DNA from: Burkholderia metallica
GTDB lineage: Bacteria; Pseudomonadota; Gammaproteobacteria; Burkholderiales; Burkholderiaceae
Direction: 5' to 3'
DNA length: 64,000 bases
Assembly: GCF_902832845.1 (NCBI RefSeq)
Contig: NZ_CADFDB010000013.1
Span: forward strand, 1-64,000
Part shown: piece after piece, positions 1-7,911 of the stretch
Layout of the letters: every line of letters starts with the position of its first letter
Position numbering within the stretch: the first letter of the stretch is position 1
Made by a program: the position numbers and the translations under genes
The notes under the pieces: generated by a model
Databases searched by the model: none
What the model was told of the DNA's origin: nothing
Seen by the model: only the letters and a program-made list of their open reading frames with translations

Positions 1-94
1 CATCCTCGAAGCCCGGCAACTGCGCAACGGCGTCGATGCCGGCCAACTCCTTCAGCACGAACAGCATGTCCTTGACGGGGGCGTGATAGCTCAT
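1..94 (-). CDS. Acyl-CoA dehydrogenase, N-terminal fragment (runs off the window)
   Basis: Reading leftwards from an ATG at 94, the frame gives a start like MSYHAPVKDMLFVLKELAG and stays open to the window edge. This opening resembles the N-terminus of the ~595-residue acyl-CoA dehydrogenases that Burkholderia carries in several copies; these are flavoenzymes that oxidise acyl-CoA to enoyl-CoA in fatty-acid breakdown. Only about 31 residues are present, so no catalytic residue can be checked. The assignment rests on resemblance of this short start to remembered family members. Confidence 0.6.
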   Translation of the reverse strand, partial: MSYHAPVKDMLFVLKELAGIDAVAQLPGFED

Positions 95-522
95 GGTCGA
101 TGTTCCAATCAGACGGTATATGAGGGGCGCAACAGGGCTCGATGCGGCCAAACCGGCCAGGCCCTGGCGACGACGTGAGCCATCCTAATGCCGGGGCGGT
201 CGATTCTCATTGTCATATCCGGCCCATGTGGTGACAAAATCGGCCACGGGATTGGGGAAAGTGGACGGGGAAAGCCGGCTGGGTGCGGGTTTGCGCGGGG
301 GTGGGTTGGCTGGTTTCGGCGATTGGGCGAGCAATTGGCGTGCCGCGCGGGGCGGGTCAAGGGGGCCAGATTGGGCGATGCCCTTCGGGCCGTCGGGCGC
401 CCTTGCCGCCGCATATGTGCCCCCCATCGACGAGCCTCTTCGCCGTCGCGAGCCCCATGCCGCTCGTCCCGCCGATGATGACCGCTCGTTTTCTCCCTAC
501 CGCTCCCTGGTGCTTTCCTCCG
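95..522. other. Intergenic stretch with no intact gene
   Basis: About 430 bases lie between the acyl-CoA dehydrogenase start and the end of the SDR gene. The overlapping open frames here have no family resemblance and look like products of high GC. The one recognisable item is a short Rossmann-fold remnant on the minus strand at about 414-500, listed separately. No convincing promoter was seen, although the dehydrogenase promoter must lie in the left part. Confidence 0.5.
414..500 (-). pseudogene. Remnant of a short-chain dehydrogenase N-terminus
   Basis: The minus strand encodes RKRAVIIGGTSGMGLATAKR followed by a few more residues of the same helix (RLVDGG), which is the classic SDR TGxxxGxG nucleotide-binding start. 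After roughly 25 residues the frame turns into unrelated GC-rich sequence and stops; there is no YxxxK catalytic motif and no clear start codon or ribosome binding site. It lies just downstream of an intact SDR gene on the same strand. It is most simply a decayed fragment of a second SDR gene. Confidence 0.5.
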
Positions 523-1530
523 TCAGGGTTGTCTTGCCAGTTTTGAACCGCTTTGTACGACGCTTGGCGCAAACGATGCGAGGTTCGACAAGTTGACGCC
601 GGAGACATTGGCGACCGCCTGCCACGCGGCTTCCTGATTCGCGCCATCAAGGAGGTGCGGCTGGCGCTGCGCCTCGATCGGGCCTGTGAATTTCCCTTTG
701 GCCGACGCGAAGAATTGCCCTGAGACGTCGGTTCCGAACGCCGACGCCTGAAGGTACCGACGGGCCGCAGTCTCCGGCGTCTGATTCATGCCGGGGATGA
801 GGTTCACGATCGGGATCATCAGATATTTCACCGCCCAGCCGGCGTTTCGCCCCACGTTGGTGGCGGTCGCCGCACCGGGCGAGACGGCGAACACGGCCAT
901 GCCGGAGGGCAGCCGGCGCGCGAGCGCCGCAGCCCACCAGGCAACGATGAGCTTCGCGTCGGCATACGCATTGTTAGGCACATATTTCACGTGAGGCCCG
1001 TTGCGCAGCAGCGCTTCCATCGCGGCGGTCAGGTCGCCTCCGTGGTACTTGGCGGCGAGTGCGTCCACGTCGGTGTATCTGAACATGGGTACGCCCCCCC
1101 GGGCAGGTTCCGCGCTGGCGATAACGATCCGCGCGTTGGGGCTCAGCAGGTTGGCGCGGAGCAACCCGACCGTGAGCTGATGATGGCCGATGAGCGGCGC
1201 CTGAGAAGCCTCGACGCCCGCCGCGGTGATCACCCGCTCCTTACCCGGGACCATCCCGGCATTGAGCAGCAGGAAATCAATCGGCCGACCTCGCTTGACG
1301 AGCTCGGCCAGGGCGGATTGAACGCTGGCCGGCTCGTCCAGTTCCAGCTCCAGCGGCGTGAATACCTGCGTCCCGGTCTGAGCCGCGAGCTGAGCGGCCG
1401 TTGCTTGAACCCGGGCCAGGCTGCGCCCGGTGACGATGACTTGGCGGTAGCCGTGGGCGGCGAGCAAGCGGGCCGCCTCATAACCGACCCCGGAGGTGGT
1501 GCCGGTGACGAGCGCAATTGAATGTTCCAT
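523..1530 (-). CDS. SDR-family oxidoreductase
   Basis: This 335-residue protein is an NAD(P)-dependent short-chain dehydrogenase/reductase. The N-terminus carries the cofactor motif TGTTSGVGYEAARLL (about residues 9-23), an NAG motif follows in LLLNAGMVPG, and the active-site tyrosine and lysine are in NNAYADAKL. Substrate specificity cannot be read. The start at 1530 is chosen because a GGAG lies six bases before it; the ATG at 1536 has no proper spacing. It is divergent from a TetR gene with an 18-bp imperfect palindrome between them, so it is probably the repressed target of that regulator. At 335 residues it is longer than classical ~250-residue SDRs. Confidence 0.85.
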   Translation of the reverse strand: MEHSIALVTGTTSGVGYEAARLLAAHGYRQVIVTGRSLARVQATAAQLAAQTGTQVFTPLELELDEPASVQSALAELVKRGRPIDFLLLNAGMVPGKERVITAAGVEASQAPLIGHHQLTVGLLRANLLSPNARIVIASAEPARGGVPMFRYTDVDALAAKYHGGDLTAAMEALLRNGPHVKYVPNNAYADAKLIVAWWAAALARRLPSGMAVFAVSPGAATATNVGRNAGWAVKYLMIPIVNLIPGMNQTPETAARRYLQASAFGTDVSGQFFASAKGKFTGPIEAQRQPHLLDGANQEAAWQAVANVSGVNLSNLASFAPSVVQSGSKLARQP

Positions 1531-1600
1531 GGGCATCTCCGTGTTAAAGGGTGACGGTCGAGTCGCAAGGCCCCACGAGGCCGAGATCGGCTTGATAATT

Positions 1601-1618
1601 TAGAACTATTCAGTTATA
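1601..1618. promoter_or_regulatory. Palindromic operator between SDR and TetR genes
   Basis: The sequence TAGAACTATTCAGTTATA is an imperfect inverted repeat (arms TAgAACT and AGTTaTA around ATTC). It lies 71-88 bases before the SDR start and 40-57 before the TetR start, in an AT-rich patch of otherwise GC-rich DNA. TetR proteins commonly repress a divergent gene and themselves from such a site. The link to this TetR is inferred from position. Confidence 0.55.
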
Positions 1619-1657
1619 AATTTGCGCAGCGGACGTTGTCAAGGAGTTTTAAACCAA

Positions 1658-2272
1658 ATGATTCAAAATACCGCCAGGCCGGTGGGCCGACCGCGCAGCT
1701 TCGACGAGACGGGGGCGCTGGAAAAGGCGATTCCGGTGTTCTGGTCGAAAGGCTACGACGGCGTGACGATTGACGATCTCGTCGCCGGGATGGGTGTGGG
1801 ACGACCGAGTCTGTATGCCGTCTTCGGGGACAAGCGGGCGATATTCTTGCGCGCCCTCAAGATGTACGCGGAACGAAAGGGCGCATCGGCCGCGAAGGCA
1901 CTCCTCTCGCCACCGGGTCTTCGCGACTCGATCACGGGTTTTCTGAGGTATGCCGTCGAAAGTGCGACCGAGAAAGGGTCTGCCCGGGGCTGCCTCATGA
2001 TATGCGTCGCGCCGCTCGTAAACGACGCTGAGGTTCAGCGGTTCCTGCAGACCGCGGTCGAGGGCGGCGTGGCGCTCGTGGAACGCCGTTTCCGGGACGG
2101 TATCAGTGCGGGAGAAATCCCGTCCGACTTCCCCGTCACCGCGCGCGCAACCCAGGTCACCGACTTGGCGCGCGGGCTGACCATGCGTGCACAGATGGGC
2201 GCGCCGCGCAAGACGCTACTCAAAGATGCCGAGGAAGCGGCCGACCTGGTTCTCCTGCCTCGGCGCGCCTGA
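1658..2272 (+). CDS. TetR/AcrR-family transcriptional regulator
   Basis: The 204-residue protein starts with a GRPRSFD segment and a TetR helix-turn-helix: VTIDDLVAGMGVGRPSLYAV then FGDKRAIF. The rest is a ligand-binding helical domain of the usual size. The ATG at 1658 is preceded by AAGGAG at 1641-1646; longer in-frame starts lack a binding site. It is divergent to the SDR gene and probably represses it and itself through the palindrome at 1601-1618. The inducer is unknown. Confidence 0.85.
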   Translation: MIQNTARPVGRPRSFDETGALEKAIPVFWSKGYDGVTIDDLVAGMGVGRPSLYAVFGDKRAIFLRALKMYAERKGASAAKALLSPPGLRDSITGFLRYAVESATEKGSARGCLMICVAPLVNDAEVQRFLQTAVEGGVALVERRFRDGISAGEIPSDFPVTARATQVTDLARGLTMRAQMGAPRKTLLKDAEEAADLVLLPRRA

Positions 2273-2667
2273 CCGGCGATCGGAAACGGTGGGTTGCTCG
2301 ACGCCGTTCTTGCTGAAAAATCGCCTCAACTTCAACGACGCATTTTTCATGAATGGTGACACCCGACAGGATTTCCGATAATCGACCTGCAACGCAGTGG
2401 CTGCCGCCCTGCGTTTGACTTTCATTGACAACGCCGTACTCGATCTCGGGATAGTGTTCGCCATCGAGTGCGTCGCCGCGAAACCGGCCAAAGCTGACCG
2501 GTACCGGAATGCGTAGCCATCCGCGATCAGGCGTGGTCGATCGATATATTCCCGTCCGTCGCCGGCTGAGCGGGTCATTTTTTCTCACGTCAGCCGGCGG
2601 AACAGACCTACCGGCAACACGCCCGCGCATTGCTTCCAGCTACACGCACAAGAATACGAACCGACGC
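2273..2667. other. Intergenic stretch, no gene recognised
   Basis: Nearly 400 bases separate the TetR stop from the TPR protein start. Two overlapping minus-strand frames of 120-136 codons are present, but their translations are arginine-rich and match no family I know. The promoter of the TPR gene should be in the right part; no clear sigma-70 hexamer pair was found. Confidence 0.4.
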
Positions 2668-3927
2668 ATGAACCGACCGCTCCTGTCCATTCTTCTGGCA
2701 ACGTTATTGACTTCGACCTTCGTAACCGGCGCATCGGCCAGTCCAACCGCCGAGTTGACGATCCCGAACACCGTGCCGCCACCGTCGTCGGTTGACTCCA
2801 CGAACGCACAACGGACATCCATCACGCTCGCTCAGCTTGGGCGAGCCGCGTTCAAGGAAGACAATTATCCGCTCGCCATCGAGTATTACACCGCCGCACT
2901 GGACGCCTACCCGCTGCTTGATGCGTTCCTGGGCCGGAACATTGTCTACAGCGCAATGCACGAGCGGGAAAAATCCGCAGATGACGCAGTCGCCGCTGCA
3001 ACGATCATAAAAAACACCGGCACTCACTATAAATTTGCGACAGACCTCTATCACCTTGCCGGCCTCGGGTACAAGCTCTCCGAGAAATATGACAAGGCGA
3101 TAACCGCTTTTACGGACGCGATTGACCTCGATCCATCGGATCCTAAAATCTATGCCTCCAGGGCGAGCGCCTACAAACAAAAACTGGATTTCGAGCATGC
3201 GCTCGCCGATCTGGAAAAGGCAATGCGCCTCGATCCGAAAAGCATCGAGATAAAGGATAGTTATGCGATGGCGTTCGCGGATATGGGGTTGTACGCAGCC
3301 GCGATAGACAAGCTGAATGCGTCGCTCGCGGCGGACAACAGCTCGTCAACCACTTACATGAACCTCGGGCAAGTGTATATGTCGATGGGGAGATATGACG
3401 ATGCGCGTCGCAATCTGGACAAGTCGTTGCAACTCGATCCGCAAAACTGGGATGCCGTTCAAAACGACATCAAATTGAATTTCTATACGACGCGCTACGC
3501 AACTGCATTGCGTGACGCCGACAGATGGCTGGAGAACAACAGGGAATCAAGCAGTTCTCAATCCGTGGAATACATGCTCATCCTGAAGCATCTGATATCG
3601 CAGCGACAGAAAACGGATGACCGGCCAAGCCTGGAAAGCGAAACGTCGAAATTACGGGATCAGACCGCATGGCCCCGTCCGATCATCGATTTTTTCCTCT
3701 CGAAAATAAACGCAGACCAACTCAGGAAAGCGGCGGCCAGTGGCGACGCGAATACACTCAAAATACGCCAATGTGAAGCCGAAACTTATATTGGCGAGAT
3801 GAACCTGGCAAACGGCAAAACCGATGACGCAGCGAAAAATTTCGAAACAGCCGTCGCACTGTGCCCGGTATCCTGGGAAGAATACGATTTTTCCCGATTC
3901 GAACTAAAGTCGATCAACGCCCGTTGA
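2668..3927 (+). CDS. Exported tetratricopeptide-repeat protein
   Basis: The 419-residue product has a signal peptide (hydrophobic LLSILLATLLTSTFVTG then ASAS) and so acts in the periplasm or envelope. Tandem TPR units are visible: AAFKEDNYPLAIEYYTAALD, YDKAITAFTDAIDLDPSDP, FEHALADLEKAMRLDPKS and YDDARRNLDKSLQLDPQN, followed by a less regular C-terminal half ending in another TPR-like helix pair. TPRs bind protein partners; none is suggested by the neighbours. Starting at 2668 places the signal peptide at the N-terminus. The gene has noticeably lower GC and more lysine, asparagine and aspartate than its neighbours, which could mean recent acquisition. Confidence 0.75.
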   Translation: MNRPLLSILLATLLTSTFVTGASASPTAELTIPNTVPPPSSVDSTNAQRTSITLAQLGRAAFKEDNYPLAIEYYTAALDAYPLLDAFLGRNIVYSAMHEREKSADDAVAAATIIKNTGTHYKFATDLYHLAGLGYKLSEKYDKAITAFTDAIDLDPSDPKIYASRASAYKQKLDFEHALADLEKAMRLDPKSIEIKDSYAMAFADMGLYAAAIDKLNASLAADNSSSTTYMNLGQVYMSMGRYDDARRNLDKSLQLDPQNWDAVQNDIKLNFYTTRYATALRDADRWLENNRESSSSQSVEYMLILKHLISQRQKTDDRPSLESETSKLRDQTAWPRPIIDFFLSKINADQLRKAAASGDANTLKIRQCEAETYIGEMNLANGKTDDAAKNFETAVALCPVSWEEYDFSRFELKSINAR

Positions 3928-4041
3928 GCGACACGCGTGGCCCGTTATCGGGAACGTGGGGGGCCGCGCGCAGATCGGCCGCGAACGCTGCAAAAGGCCG
4001 GTAGTGCCCCCTCCGACCCGATTCGCCCCCCCCCTCTCGGA

Positions 4042-4974
4042 TCAGCCTCCCTGCTTCACCGCCACCAGCGGCCCGACAAACGCCTCGAAGTGCGGCAACC
4101 AGATGGGAATCGCCTCCTTGACCGCGAACATCCCGTGCCCGTTCTTGCCGAACGCCGGCTCGACCACCATCTGCCCGCGCCCACCGGCCGCCTGAAACGC
4201 GGCAAACCAGCTCGCCACGACCTCCGGCGCGAAATACTTGTCGTTCTCCACGTAATGCCACAGCACCGGCACACGCGTCGTGCTCGCGAAATGCCCGATC
4301 GTGTCGGCCATCTGCTTCGGATCGCACGGCATGCCGGGATGCGTCGTCGGGTTGCCCCCACGCCCACCCGAGAAGTTCACCACCGCGACCACGCCCGGCG
4401 GCGCGTAGCTTGCCGCCGCCAGCGACGCGAAGCCGCCCGCCGATTGCCCGACCAGCACGACGCGGTTGCGATCCACCTGCGGCAACGTCTGCGCGTATCG
4501 CACCGCCGCGAGCACGTCGCGCGCGGCTTGCTGCCCCGCAGCAAGGTAATCGGGATGCCGGCACGTGCCTGCGTCCTCTGCGTCGACCCCGCCCGTCGCC
4601 CCGTACCCGCGACGAATCGGCACGATGACCGCGAAGCCGTGCTGCACGAACGTCCGGATCTGCGGCAGCGCGCGATAGCGGCGCACCTTCGGCCGGTCGC
4701 GCGGGTCCGGCGGGCTGCCGTGGCTCAGCACGATCAGCGGGAAAGGCCCGGGGCCGTCCGGCATGTAGGTGGTGGCGACGATGTCCCGCGTGCTCGCCCC
4801 TTCGTCGACCGGGATCTTGACGATGGTTTCATGCAGATCGGCGGCGATGGACGTGTCTTCAGCCGCCGGCGCCGCGCAACCGGTGATGGTGGCGATCGAG
4901 GCAATCAACACCCCCGAGATCAGCCCCCGGCACAGGTGGATGGCGATCCGGTTTCGACGAACGGCGATGCTCAT
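4042..4974 (-). CDS. Alpha/beta-hydrolase lipoprotein
   Basis: This 310-residue protein has an N-terminal hydrophobic stretch ending in a lipobox (ATITGCAAP), so it is probably a membrane-anchored lipoprotein. The mature part resembles dienelactone-hydrolase-type esterases: an oxyanion segment in LIVLSHGSPPD, the nucleophile elbow VLVGQSAGGF and a late histidine in GKNGHGMF. The substrate is unknown. The ATG at 4974 follows GGAGAG at good spacing, and it places the signal at the N-terminus. It is convergent with the TPR gene and stands alone before the membrane protein upstream. Confidence 0.75.
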   Translation of the reverse strand: MSIAVRRNRIAIHLCRGLISGVLIASIATITGCAAPAAEDTSIAADLHETIVKIPVDEGASTRDIVATTYMPDGPGPFPLIVLSHGSPPDPRDRPKVRRYRALPQIRTFVQHGFAVIVPIRRGYGATGGVDAEDAGTCRHPDYLAAGQQAARDVLAAVRYAQTLPQVDRNRVVLVGQSAGGFASLAAASYAPPGVVAVVNFSGGRGGNPTTHPGMPCDPKQMADTIGHFASTTRVPVLWHYVENDKYFAPEVVASWFAAFQAAGGRGQMVVEPAFGKNGHGMFAVKEAIPIWLPHFEAFVGPLVAVKQGG

Positions 4975-5140
4975 GAGGGGGCTCTCCGCGATTCCCGAGC
5001 CGACGGTCGGCGCTGCGCGACGCATACGGCGAAGGCGTCAGTGTATTCGCCCTAGCGGCGGTGCGGCAATGTGCGCCCCGTGTGGTGCAGTGTCCCTCCC
5101 GACGATGTCCGGCCGCCCCCGCATCGCAGCGATCGACCCC

Positions 5141-5866
5141 TTACCCCGCGACCGTCACACCCGCGTTGACGCTCCGGCCGGCACGCCGCATCAATTGCCA
5201 GCCGAACCACAGCATCCACAGCGGCAGCACGAGCACGACGACGATCTCGCTTGCGCCCGTCACGGCTTCGAACTCCGGAAAGAACCCCGAGACGAAGATG
5301 ATCGCGAAAAACCACGCGACGATCTTCAACAGGAACGACCCTTGCCATCCGGCCTTCTTCAGATGGTTCGCGACGATCGGCGCCCAGAAGAACACCAGCG
5401 GGCCTTCGGACCACCATAGCCCGCTTTGCGTACCGTTGGCGACCGTCGCCCACGCGGCAGCGGTGGCAGCCCGGGTTGCGTCGTCTCCGCCCGCATACGC
5501 TTGCGCCAGCGGACCGAGCACCGACAGTTGAAGTGCCGCACCGGTCACGCCGAGCACCGCATACAACCCGATGCCGAACGCAACCATGTAGCCAAGCGCG
5601 CCGAGTTCCTCGTTGAATACGTGCAGGAAGTACCCGCCGATCACGAGCACCGGCAGGTAGAAGCCGAACACGTCGGCCAGCATCGACAGGCGAAACAGGT
5701 CACGCGTGTCGGACGGCAGGCTCAGCATCGTCGCGCCGTGCAGCAACATCCCGGTATCCGTGCCGGCCACCATCGATACCAGCCCCACGTTCGCATAGGC
5801 CAGCAAGCCGCCGATGATCGCGCTCCATGCCGTGAAGCGCATGACCTTGTATGAATCGTTCGTCAT
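5141..5866 (-). CDS. Multispanning inner-membrane protein of unknown function
   Basis: A 241-residue protein with about six or seven hydrophobic segments, for example AWSAIIGGLLAYANVGLVSM, VFGFYLPVLVIGGYFL and EIVVVLVLPLWMLWFGWQLM. I do not recognise the family with certainty; DUF4386-like proteins look broadly similar. The start at 5866 is chosen because GGAGAAAGAG precedes it. It follows the acyl-CoA ligase in the same direction but after a terminator and with its own promoter, so it is probably a separate unit. Long-chain alcohol oxidation loci of Pseudomonas (LaoABC) also contain a membrane protein, but homology was not established. Confidence 0.65.
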   Translation of the reverse strand: MTNDSYKVMRFTAWSAIIGGLLAYANVGLVSMVAGTDTGMLLHGATMLSLPSDTRDLFRLSMLADVFGFYLPVLVIGGYFLHVFNEELGALGYMVAFGIGLYAVLGVTGAALQLSVLGPLAQAYAGGDDATRAATAAAWATVANGTQSGLWWSEGPLVFFWAPIVANHLKKAGWQGSFLLKIVAWFFAIIFVSGFFPEFEAVTGASEIVVVLVLPLWMLWFGWQLMRRAGRSVNAGVTVAG

Positions 5867-5973
5867 TCTCTTTCTCCGCATACCATGCCGGTTCTCGCGT
5901 GGAGAACCATTCTATGAACCGGGACAGTCCCGCTCGCGCGATACCGAAAACCGGGCCGCCCCAACAGTAGTCC

Positions 5974-6002
5974 ATATTAGTAATGATAGGTCGACATGAC
6001 AA
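5974..6002 (-). promoter_or_regulatory. Sigma-70-type promoter of the membrane protein gene
   Basis: On the minus strand TTGTCA (6002-5997) and TAATAT (5979-5974) are separated by exactly 17 bases, about 110 bases before the start at 5866. The spacer holds ACCTATCATTAC, which resembles elements upstream of the PhyH and amine-oxidase genes in this window. A regulator bound in the spacer would block the promoter; that is an inference. Confidence 0.5.
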
Positions 6003-6021
6003 AAACAAAATCGACCCGAAA

Positions 6022-6041
6022 CACGAGGGAACGCCCTCGTG
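6022..6041 (-). terminator. Terminator-like hairpin after the acyl-CoA ligase gene
   Basis: An 8-bp perfect inverted repeat (CACGAGGG / CCCTCGTG, 4-base loop) lies 75 bases after the ligase stop. In the minus direction it is followed at some distance by a T-rich stretch (TTTTGTTTTTG). It would end the fatty-acid/alcohol operon before the membrane protein promoter. Confidence 0.55.
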
Positions 6042-6115
6042 GCGACTGCATTCATGTCGACGCGCGACGCATGCACCCCGTGTGACCGAGCGCGAAACGA
6101 CACATCGCACGCACG

Positions 6116-7804
6116 TCATGTCACTGCGTTTCCTTGAGCGGCAGCAGCCGCTTCTTCCCTTTCCTGAAGTTCGCGCCACATGATCTTTCCGGACCCCGAC
6201 TTCGGCAGCGACTCGACGAATTCGACGATGCGCGGAACCTTGTAGGACGCCATATGATCGCGCGCCCATGCGATTACGTCGTCGGGTGTCACGCCGTCCG
6301 GGTACGCCGGGTCCGGCACGACGAATGCCTTGACGGTCTCGCCGCGATGCGCGCTGCGCGTGCCGATCACGCACACTTCCTTGATCGCCGGATGGCGGTA
6401 CATCGTCGTCTCGACTTCCGCGGGCCACACCTTGTAGCCCGACGCGTTGATCATCCGTTTCAGCCGGTCGGCCATGAAGAAATAGCCGTCCGCGTCGATG
6501 CGGCCGAGATCGCCGGTGCGCAGGAAACGCTTGCCGTCGATCTCGACGAACGCCTGTTTCGTGGCCTCCGGATTGCGCCAGTACCCTTGCATCAGTTGCG
6601 GCGCATGCACGACGATCTCGCCCACCTCCCCTTGCGGCACCGGCTGGAACGTGACCGGATCGACGACTCGCGCATCGACGTCGAACACCGGAATGCCGAG
6701 GCACTGCGGCTTGGGGCGCGCCGGCGGATTGATGTGCGTCGCGGCGATCGTCTCCGACATCCCGTAGCCTTCGACGTAATCGAGCCCGACCGATTCCTTG
6801 AGCTTGCGCGCGATCGCGTCCGGCATCGCCGCACCGCCGCCGCGCATCGAGCGCAGGCTCGACAGGTCGTATTCGTACAGGTTCGGGTTCGACAGGAAAT
6901 CCACCATCATCGTCGAGATCGACTGCCACACCGACACGCGGTGGCGGCCGATCGCGCGGCCCGCGGCATCGCGATCCCAGCGCGGCAGCACGACCACGGT
7001 CGAGCCGCGGTACAACGGGCCGTTCAGCCCGCCCTGCATGCCGGTGACGTGGAACAGCGGCAGCACCGCGAGGTGAATCGCGTCTTCGGGATCGTCGAAC
7101 CAGTCGACGAAGCCGGCCGCCGTGCACATGACGCTTTGATGCGTGTGCACGCAGCCTTTCGGCTTGCCCGTCGTGCCGGACGTATAGGGCATCAGGCAGA
7201 TGTCGTCGGGGCCTGCCGTCAGCTCGCCCGGCGCCCGCTTCTCGGCGAGCACGTCGCGCCAGTGGACCACGCCGGGCCCGTCGACGTGGCGTGGCGCGGC
7301 CACGAAATCGGGCAACGCGACGGCTGAAGGCTGCGTGACGTAGTCGCCATACGTCGCCACGACGACGTGCGCGAGGCCGCCTGCGGCGCCCGCGAGCGGC
7401 GCGATGCGCGGGTACAGGTCCCGCGCGACGAACACCGTGCTCGCGCCGCTGTCCTCGATGTAATGCGCGAGCTCGTCGGTCATGTTCATCGGATTGACCG
7501 GCACGACCACCGCGTTCGCGCGCAGGATGCCGTAGTACGCAATCATCCATTGCGGGCTGTTCTGCATGTACAGCAGCACGCGGTCGCCCGCCTTCACCCC
7601 GCAACGCTGCTGCAGGAAACCTGCCACGTGCTCGGCTTCGCGCTGAAAGCGCGCGAACGAGACGGGCGTGTCGTAGAACAGGATGAACGGCTTGTCGGGA
7701 TGGCGCGCCGCCGCGCGCTCCGCGAGACGAAACAGGTGGGTCGCGGGCGGGACCTGATGCGTGGCCAGGTGCGCGGGCCAGAACGGCGATCGGATGGCAG
7801 ACAT
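6116..7804 (-). CDS. Long-chain acyl-CoA ligase (AMP-forming)
   Basis: This 562-residue enzyme activates a carboxylic acid with ATP and CoA. The ANL-superfamily motifs are complete: the P-loop YTSGTTGKPKG, the adenylate motif YGMSETIAA, the hinge region GDLGRIDADGYFFMADRLKR and the C-terminal catalytic lysine in SLPKSGSGKIMWRE. Length and motifs fit medium/long-chain fatty-acid ligases such as AlkK. The ATG at 7804 follows a weak GAAGAG; a TTG at 7825 is possible. It is the last gene of a minus-strand set with GMC alcohol dehydrogenase, aldehyde dehydrogenase, hydrolase and monooxygenase, so it probably charges the acid these produce for beta-oxidation. Confidence 0.9.
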   Translation of the reverse strand: MSAIRSPFWPAHLATHQVPPATHLFRLAERAAARHPDKPFILFYDTPVSFARFQREAEHVAGFLQQRCGVKAGDRVLLYMQNSPQWMIAYYGILRANAVVVPVNPMNMTDELAHYIEDSGASTVFVARDLYPRIAPLAGAAGGLAHVVVATYGDYVTQPSAVALPDFVAAPRHVDGPGVVHWRDVLAEKRAPGELTAGPDDICLMPYTSGTTGKPKGCVHTHQSVMCTAAGFVDWFDDPEDAIHLAVLPLFHVTGMQGGLNGPLYRGSTVVVLPRWDRDAAGRAIGRHRVSVWQSISTMMVDFLSNPNLYEYDLSSLRSMRGGGAAMPDAIARKLKESVGLDYVEGYGMSETIAATHINPPARPKPQCLGIPVFDVDARVVDPVTFQPVPQGEVGEIVVHAPQLMQGYWRNPEATKQAFVEIDGKRFLRTGDLGRIDADGYFFMADRLKRMINASGYKVWPAEVETTMYRHPAIKEVCVIGTRSAHRGETVKAFVVPDPAYPDGVTPDDVIAWARDHMASYKVPRIVEFVESLPKSGSGKIMWRELQEREEAAAAAQGNAVT

Positions 7805-7911
7805 GGTTCGGCAACTCTTCGTCAAAACTGCGGGTAATCAAGGGCGTCAGCGTGGCCCGTCTGTGTTGGGTCGAGCGGAAGTCCGGCGCGGGCGGCAGCC
7901 GGACTGCCGCC

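Noticed and set aside
5700-7841. A 713-codon frame overlapping the acyl-CoA ligase in another frame
   Set aside because: Its translation is arginine-rich and disordered; the ligase frame has all expected motifs.
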